Of a stretch of DNA of 64,000 nt, positions 60,055 to 64,000 are shown piece after piece (the first letter of the stretch is position 1; each line of letters opens with the position of its first letter). The stretch is from the NCBI GenBank assembly GCA_902777605.1, contig CACYUI010000005.1:23046-87045 (forward strand), in the 5' to 3' direction. The position numbers and the translations under genes are program-made. The DNA comes from an uncultured bacterium (GTDB lineage Bacteria > Cyanobacteriota > Vampirovibrionia > Gastranaerophilales > Gastranaerophilaceae). The notes below the pieces were generated by a model, which saw only the letters and a list, made by a program, of their open reading frames with translations, searched no databases and had not been told where the DNA came from.

Positions 60055-60654
60055 TTATAAAGGCATATAATCAGAATAGATTATACTCGACCAATCATCC
60101 TCAAAATAACTTATTTGAGTAAGAGAGCCTGTTTTAACTAATGTCTTAAATTGGTTTTCCGGAGCCAGTTCAAGAGTTTGAGCAATCGCAGATTGAATAA
60201 CCTCAGGAGTTGTAACAACAATTATCCTGTTACCGCGATTTTCTTCTATAAGTTGTTTTATTGTTTTTGCAACTCTATCATTAAACTCTTTTAAAGTTTC
60301 ACCGCCATCAGGAGTATGGCTGATTAGCTTTGTGCCGTATTTTTCATAAATATCGTTAAAAGAAAGCCCGTTCCATTCCCCATGATTTCTACCTTTAAGG
60401 TCAATTGTAGTAATTTTTTTCTTAAATAATTTTGCAATAATTTGCGCAGATTGTGTGCATCTTGTTGCAGCGCTTGAATATATTTTATCGTAATTAACAG
60501 CTCGTAAATTTAAGTATTCGCATACTTTTTGAATTTCTTCTTCTCCAAAATCATTGAGTTTCGGATATTTTTCAGAATCACTGATAATACCGTCAATAGT
60601 GTGTACTGTTGCGCCATGAGCAATAAAAGTTATCTTACATTTTCTTTTAAACAT
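60055..60654 (-). CDS. histidine phosphatase superfamily protein, degenerate active site
   Basis: 199 aa of the phosphoglycerate-mutase-like fold. The first motif reads FIAHGATVHT where active enzymes have RHG, so the Arg is lost though the His is kept. The second half shows SSAATRCTQSAQIIA (the phosphate-pocket Arg retained) and GRNHGEWNGLSF. The usual SHG motif is replaced by VVTTPEVIQSAI, losing the second His. A binding or regulatory role seems more likely than catalysis. No membrane signal. Confidence 0.85.
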   Translation of the reverse strand: MFKRKCKITFIAHGATVHTIDGIISDSEKYPKLNDFGEEEIQKVCEYLNLRAVNYDKIYSSAATRCTQSAQIIAKLFKKKITTIDLKGRNHGEWNGLSFNDIYEKYGTKLISHTPDGGETLKEFNDRVAKTIKQLIEENRGNRIIVVTTPEVIQSAIAQTLELAPENQFKTLVKTGSLTQISYFEDDWSSIIYSDYMPL

Positions 60655-60719
60655 AGTTGAATTTCCTATTATGTTATTTATTATAACATGTTTTTTTATT
60701 TAACCCAAATTTCATACAT

Positions 60720-60749
60720 TTGAAGGTTTGACTTTAAGGAAAATATAAT
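60720..60749 (+). promoter_or_regulatory. sigma-70 type promoter of the EF-hand gene
   Basis: TTGAAG, 18-nt spacer, TATAAT, about 35 nt before the ATG. Confidence 0.65.
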
Positions 60750-60787
60750 TAAACTGTAAGTGTAAACCTTTAAAATAAGGAGATAGT

Positions 60788-61342
60788 ATGGCTAGTAAAA
60801 GATTAGACGGCTCTTCACTTTTTTCCGGCATAAATTCCGGCTTAACAAATTCATTTTCACTTTTGTCAAGCCAGTATAGTGACGGTTTAACTATCGAAAA
60901 TTTGAATGCAGCTTTAACAAATACAAATGTAACAAATACAGCATATGGCGCAACTTTTGCATCATATTTGAATTCCAATTTCAATTCCGTTGATAAAAAC
61001 AGAGACGGAAAGATTACTGCTGATGAGATTCAAAATTTAATGAATAACATTGCAACACAAGGACTTACAAGAGATCAGATAATGTCGCTCGGAGCAGCTA
61101 ACGGGATGACAAACTCGCTTCAACAAACAGTTTTGGAACATTTTAACGACATAGATACAAACCATGACGGCAAGGTAACAAGTCAAGAAATAAGCGCTTA
61201 TGGAGTTAACTCTCAAGCTGAAAAACAAAAAATAGCTGATAAAAACAGAGTTATAAATAATATGTCTTTGTTCTACGGTGACAACTCCGATAGGTATGAA
61301 GGCAGTATGCTTGATTACAGATACTTGGATAAAGAATCCTAA
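60788..61342 (+). CDS. EF-hand calcium-binding protein
   Basis: 184 aa with two canonical EF-hand loops: residues 69-80 (DKNRDGKITADE) and 123-134 (DTNHDGKVTSQE). The first 60 residues are Ser/Asn/Thr-rich with no Sec signal. The C-terminus is polar. Calcium sensing or buffering is likely; the partner is unknown. AAGGAG precedes the ATG, and it has its own promoter and terminator, so it is a single-gene unit. Confidence 0.88.
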   Translation: MASKRLDGSSLFSGINSGLTNSFSLLSSQYSDGLTIENLNAALTNTNVTNTAYGATFASYLNSNFNSVDKNRDGKITADEIQNLMNNIATQGLTRDQIMSLGAANGMTNSLQQTVLEHFNDIDTNHDGKVTSQEISAYGVNSQAEKQKIADKNRVINNMSLFYGDNSDRYEGSMLDYRYLDKES

Positions 61343-61372
61343 TTTTTATATATTGTGTGTGTTAATAGTTGG

Positions 61373-61407
61373 AAAAAAGAGCTAAAACAATTGTTTTAGC
61401 TCTTTTT
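61373..61407. terminator. bidirectional intrinsic terminator
   Basis: AAAAAGAGCTAAAACA, 4-nt centre and its complement ending in T5. It separates the convergent EF-hand and CgeB-like genes. Confidence 0.9.
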
Positions 61408-61411
61408 AATT

Positions 61412-62377
61412 TTATTTTGCAACCGTTGAAAGAATATATCTCACACAATCCCTTGAATTATGACTCTGATTGGCTATGCGCCAACAATTTTCAGTAACCT
61501 TTTCGTAAGCGTTCTGATCAACGAGATAGCTCTCTATTTTAAAAATAAGATCAGAAAAATCTTCGTAGAAAGGCATGTATCCGTCAAACAATGCAAGTTC
61601 TTCTCTATAGTCACTTATCATTAATCTTTTACAAGCAACTGTCTGAAAAGTTCTGTAATTAAGAGAAGAAATTCCTTGAGAATTCATGTTGAAAACAATT
61701 TTAGAATTGTTTATAGCTTTTGCCATATCTTCTTCGTTATCAATAAAGCCATGATAAGCCAAATCAATAATTTCAGGGAATTTCGCCCGCTTTCTGGCAT
61801 CTTGATAATGCTTGTCAATTGCATACCAAGCTATTTTGAGCTCTGGAAGCTTTAATAACAACTCTTCAAAAAAACTAAGCCTAAAATCAGTATCCAAACG
61901 ACCTGCAAACATAACATCAAATTCGGGTTGTTGCCCACTGTCTTTATATACATCAAAGTCAACGAAATGCGGAAGGTAGTGAATATTTTTAAAGGTTTCA
62001 CAATCAGTAAGCTGTTTGTCCCAATAAAAAGCATAAGTATAATCTTTTTCTAACTCCGGTAGAAATTTCTCCCAATCGGGACCTGATGTATTGCTTCTGA
62101 TATCGTCAGAAAAATAACAAATTGCAGGAATATCAAGCTTATGCTCATCTTTGAATGCAATCGGAGAAAAGTCATACCCCGCAATGTAATCGTATTTTTT
62201 TAATAAAACTTCTTCGGGATTTCTGTCAAACAGTTCATCAAAAACCGTAACATCACAACCGTTTTGTTTAAACCCGTTTATTAAACTGTTTGTCGTAAGC
62301 CTTCCGCCAATACTAATAGGCAAGATTGCTAAAATCTTTTTCTTTTTGCTCTTTCTCATACAAATTAATTTTAACAT
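61412..62377 (-). CDS. CgeB-like glycosyltransferase
   Basis: About 321 aa (or 315 if the ATG at 62359 is used; neither has a clear ribosome-binding site). GT-B fold of the CgeB/DUF3880 type: an N-terminal half with KKILAILPISIGGRLTTNSLI and a C-terminal half with DVMFAGRLDTDF, NNSKIVFNMNSQGISSLNYRTFQTVACKRLMISD and the usual acidic ending. Such enzymes decorate surface glycans or spore coats. The acceptor here is unknown. Confidence 0.82.
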   Translation of the reverse strand: MLKLICMRKSKKKKILAILPISIGGRLTTNSLINGFKQNGCDVTVFDELFDRNPEEVLLKKYDYIAGYDFSPIAFKDEHKLDIPAICYFSDDIRSNTSGPDWEKFLPELEKDYTYAFYWDKQLTDCETFKNIHYLPHFVDFDVYKDSGQQPEFDVMFAGRLDTDFRLSFFEELLLKLPELKIAWYAIDKHYQDARKRAKFPEIIDLAYHGFIDNEEDMAKAINNSKIVFNMNSQGISSLNYRTFQTVACKRLMISDYREELALFDGYMPFYEDFSDLIFKIESYLVDQNAYEKVTENCWRIANQSHNSRDCVRYILSTVAK

Positions 62378-62474
62378 TTTTATTTGTCGTTTACAACTTT
62401 GTGTTACAATGTAGAAGAAATAAGAGCAGGTTTCCGAGCGGAGCCGTCTTCAAATACAATTGAATTAAATTTAT

Positions 62475-62550
62475 GCGTTTGTAGCTCAGTAGGATAGAGC
62501 GGCGGTTTCCTAAACCGCGTCTGCCGTGGGTTCGACTCCCACCAAGCGCA
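62475..62550 (+). tRNA. tRNA-Arg (anticodon CCT)
   Basis: 76 nt. Acceptor GCGTTTG/CAAGCGC (one G-U pair), D arm GCTC ... GAGC, anticodon arm GCGGT-TTCCTAA-ACCGC giving CCT (reads AGG), T arm GTGGG-TTCGACT-CCCAC, discriminator A. CCA is not encoded. Confidence 0.95.
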
Positions 62551-62856
62551 TTATTTGTTGTTTAAAGCGATTCAGGGAGTCGAACCCTTGTTTGCTCTCA
62601 CAAACGGGTTCTTACCTCTGTATTTTTTTGAGTAGTTTCGTCGGAAGCAAACAAGGGTAGGTTGGGGTTTCTACCCCAACACCACTAAATTGTAGCGGTC
62701 GGAACATAATTGATGATTTAAATTCCAAACTGCTCCAAAAGTGACTTTCTTTGCACTTATTTACTCATTTTTTGCACTATTCTTGCACCCTATTGCACAA
62801 AATTGCACCCAAAAGTTATTGTTGGGTTGAAAACCCAACCTACAAGCTATATACCA
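62551..62856. repeat. intergenic gap with tRNA-arm relic and two REP-like hairpins
   Basis: Minus-strand AGGGTTCGACTCCCT at about 62573-62588 looks like a T arm without the rest of a tRNA. A GTAG-foot hairpin lies at 62661-62680 (GTTGGGGT, TTCT, ACCCCAAC) and another at 62821-62839 (GTTGGGTT, GAA, AACCCAAC, then CTAC). Between them are several TTGCACC/GCACAAAA half-sites. No gene is seen. Confidence 0.7.
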
Positions 62857-63288
62857 TTATTTCCAAAATTGCCACCATTTCTTATTCTTTACAATAGTTT
62901 CTGATTCATTTGGCACAATAGAGCTAGCTATTCTTAATGCTTCTTTAATTTTTTTTATTTTTAAATCTTTTTCTTGGGACAATCTTTCAAAATCTTGGTA
63001 AAATCTATAAGATGAAAACTGTTCAATTTCAGATATACCAAATTGAGGTAAATTAATTCCAATATTAGAATTACTTTTTTTCTTTATCACTTCCATATCG
63101 ATTGTTCTATTATTAATACAAGATGCATATATATCTCTTTCCAAATAATCCATACCTGAAACAAACTTTTGAACTTCTTTGTTTTTTACAAACTTAAGTA
63201 ATACATCAGCATCCCATTCCAATTCCGGTTTAGTAATTTTTAGTGCCGTAAAATTTTGATTATGATTCTGAATTCTTTGTACTTGCAT
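62857..63288 (-). CDS. hypothetical protein with NFTA leader
   Basis: 143 aa, soluble and helical, no family recognised. It opens MQVQRIQNHNQNFTALKITK, a polar leader with the F-T-A motif at residues 13-15, like the truncated gene at 63851. Residues about 105-125 form a charged helix (RLSQEKDLKIKKIKEALRI), and it ends KKWWQFWK. GGGAATAA precedes the ATG. Confidence 0.62.
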   Translation of the reverse strand: MQVQRIQNHNQNFTALKITKPELEWDADVLLKFVKNKEVQKFVSGMDYLERDIYASCINNRTIDMEVIKKKSNSNIGINLPQFGISEIEQFSSYRFYQDFERLSQEKDLKIKKIKEALRIASSIVPNESETIVKNKKWWQFWK

Positions 63289-63392
63289 TTTATTATTCCC
63301 TTATACTTTTACATGTCTCATCATATTATAAACCTTGTAAAAATAAAATTTGCTATATGTGAATCAAAAGCTCTGTTCAAAGTAGGTAGTGG

Positions 63393-63638
63393 GTAGAGTG
63401 CAATTTTTTGCACCAAAATAATTCTCAACATCTTTATTCAGAATCCTCAAACCGATTGTTATATTACATCGGAAATAAAAAAATCAAAGTACCTCAAAGT
63501 TACATTTTCAGTCCTCAAATTCCAATAATGGAAATTTGAAATAATAAATATTCGTCTTAAATATCGACAGAATCTAAATTATACAAAAGGACAAAAATAG
63601 GTAATTTGAAATTTTTGGTGCAAAAAATTGCACCCTAC
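63393..63638. repeat. 246-bp mobile-type element bounded by inverted REP hairpins
   Basis: The left end is GTAG-A-GTGCAA, TTTT, TTGCACC-AAAA. The right end is its inverted copy (TTTT-GGTGCAA ... TTGCACC-CTAC). The inside has no reading frame and is A/T-rich. A diverged inverted copy lies at 40946-41130. The rest of the gap 63289-63850 has a further hairpin at 63655 and a degenerate one near 63710. Confidence 0.82.
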
Positions 63639-63654
63639 ATACTCAAAAGTTATT

Positions 63655-63674
63655 GTTGGGCAAGTATGCCCAAC
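63655..63674 (-). repeat. GTAG-foot REP-like hairpin
   Basis: GTTGGGCA, loop AGTA, TGCCCAAC, then CTAC; the flank AAAAGTTATT is shared with 32903 and 62821. Confidence 0.8.
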
Positions 63675-63850
63675 CTACCGACTTTTTGTTTCCATATTGC
63701 ACTCAAAAGTTCTTGTTTGTCTGAAAACTTACAGGCTTTAACCACACAAAATGTAGTGTTAGGCTGAAGTCTACCATACCTGCTTTAGTTTGTTTTAAAA
63801 ATTTTGAAGAAAGTCTATCAAAAAATATTTTTACTAGTTTTTAATATACT

Positions 63851-64000
63851 ATGCTAATACATTCTATAAAAAATACTAATACAAGTAATTATAATCTCCC
63901 AAAAATAAATTTCACAGCTCATCCTGATTTTTATAAATTTAATAGCACTAAATCTTGTTATTTTAGGCGTGGTGTAGTAGCATTAGCTAATAATGAAGGT
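63851..64000 (+). CDS. hypothetical protein with NFTA leader, 3' truncated by window edge
   Basis: Fifty codons to the edge with no stop. It opens MLIHSIKNTNTSNYNLPK and continues INFTAHPDFYKF, the same polar leader plus N-F-T-A motif as the 62857-63288 protein, followed by basic residues (YFRRGVVALANN). No ribosome-binding site is obvious. The rest of the protein lies outside the window, so no function can be given. Confidence 0.6.
   Translation, partial: MLIHSIKNTNTSNYNLPKINFTAHPDFYKFNSTKSCYFRRGVVALANNEG

Noticed and set aside
62427..62460. Possible 5' half of a class II tRNA (TTTCCGAGCGG) just before tRNA-Arg
   Set aside because: Only a D-arm-like stretch is present; no anticodon or T arm follows, so it is at best a relic.
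62568..62660. Second tRNA on the minus strand after tRNA-Arg
   Set aside because: A T-arm-like AGGGTTCGACTCCCT is present but no acceptor, anticodon or D arm can be paired around it.
40221..63680. CRISPR array made of the short palindromes
   Set aside because: Spacing is irregular, copies are scattered over several gaps, stems vary, and no cas gene is present.

Overview
The window looks like chromosome from an AT-rich, diderm, anaerobic bacterium of the non-photosynthetic cyanobacterial sister class Vampirovibrionia (Melainabacteria), most likely the gut order Gastranaerophilales. This is inference from gene content. Lipid A/LPS genes (lpxA, waaA, an ArnT-like transferase) show an outer membrane. 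Desulfoferrodoxin, ferritin and ferredoxin-nitroreductases suggest anaerobiosis. A flagellin, a FliA-type sigma factor and a Maf glycosyltransferase show a flagellar programme. Several large proteins of no known family start with a short polar leader ending in an F-x-G or F-x-A motif. No rRNA, CRISPR array or intact insertion sequence was seen.

Layout. 1-3.0 kb: histidine kinase (truncated by the window edge), NarL-type regulator and an unknown protein. 3.1-6.0 kb: rpsT and a large acidic pseudo-ATPase with a UvrD/PcrA-type C-terminus. 6.2-9.4 kb: M16-like protein, M14 amidase, uppS and adk. 9.4-12.9 kb: two nitroreductases, a metal permease and small unknowns. 13-18.4 kb, minus strand: a housekeeping operon (HEAT protein, ruvX, DUF1292, six Clp_N repeats without ATPase, tilS, hpt). 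18.6-25.9 kb: flagellin, a tagged membrane protein, and an operon of a cysteine-cluster protein, rlmN, Maf and dtd. 25.9-31.9 kb: oxygen and iron defence, then waaA, an ArnT-like transferase and another tagged membrane protein. 32-38.3 kb: a secreted protein, an intergenic repeat cluster, and a zinc-ribbon/cyclase-like/TPR giant divergent from a MotA/MotB pair resembling ZorAB. 38.5 kb: fliA. 39.4-43.2 kb: an accessory island (phage-type DUF6291 protein, small membrane protein, two toxin-antitoxin modules between three copies of a repeat) ending at tRNA-Ser(CGA). 43.3-50 kb: lpxA, a CMP-sugar synthetase with a ketopantoate-reductase-like gene, lytic transglycosylase and a metallo-beta-lactamase hydrolase. 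49.7-54.4 kb: tagged glycogen-synthase-like protein and tagged M3 peptidase. 54.7-62.4 kb: envelope genes (GT2, YdjC deacetylase, AsmA-like), a degenerate phosphatase, an EF-hand protein and a CgeB-like transferase. 62.4-64 kb: tRNA-Arg(CCT), repeats and two more tagged proteins, the last cut by the edge.

The strongest joint story is flagellar. fliA lies at 38.5 kb. Two promoters with the sigma-28 architecture (TAAA-type -35, exactly 11 nt, identical GCCGTTAA -10) precede the flagellin gene and the operon carrying Maf. The two were found independently and agree. A CMP-nonulosonate-type synthetase at 44.5 kb could supply Maf's donor. The second theme is a family of small intergenic hairpins, each with a GTAG or ATAG foot and a covarying stem, which looks like a REP family moved by a RAYT-type transposase encoded elsewhere.
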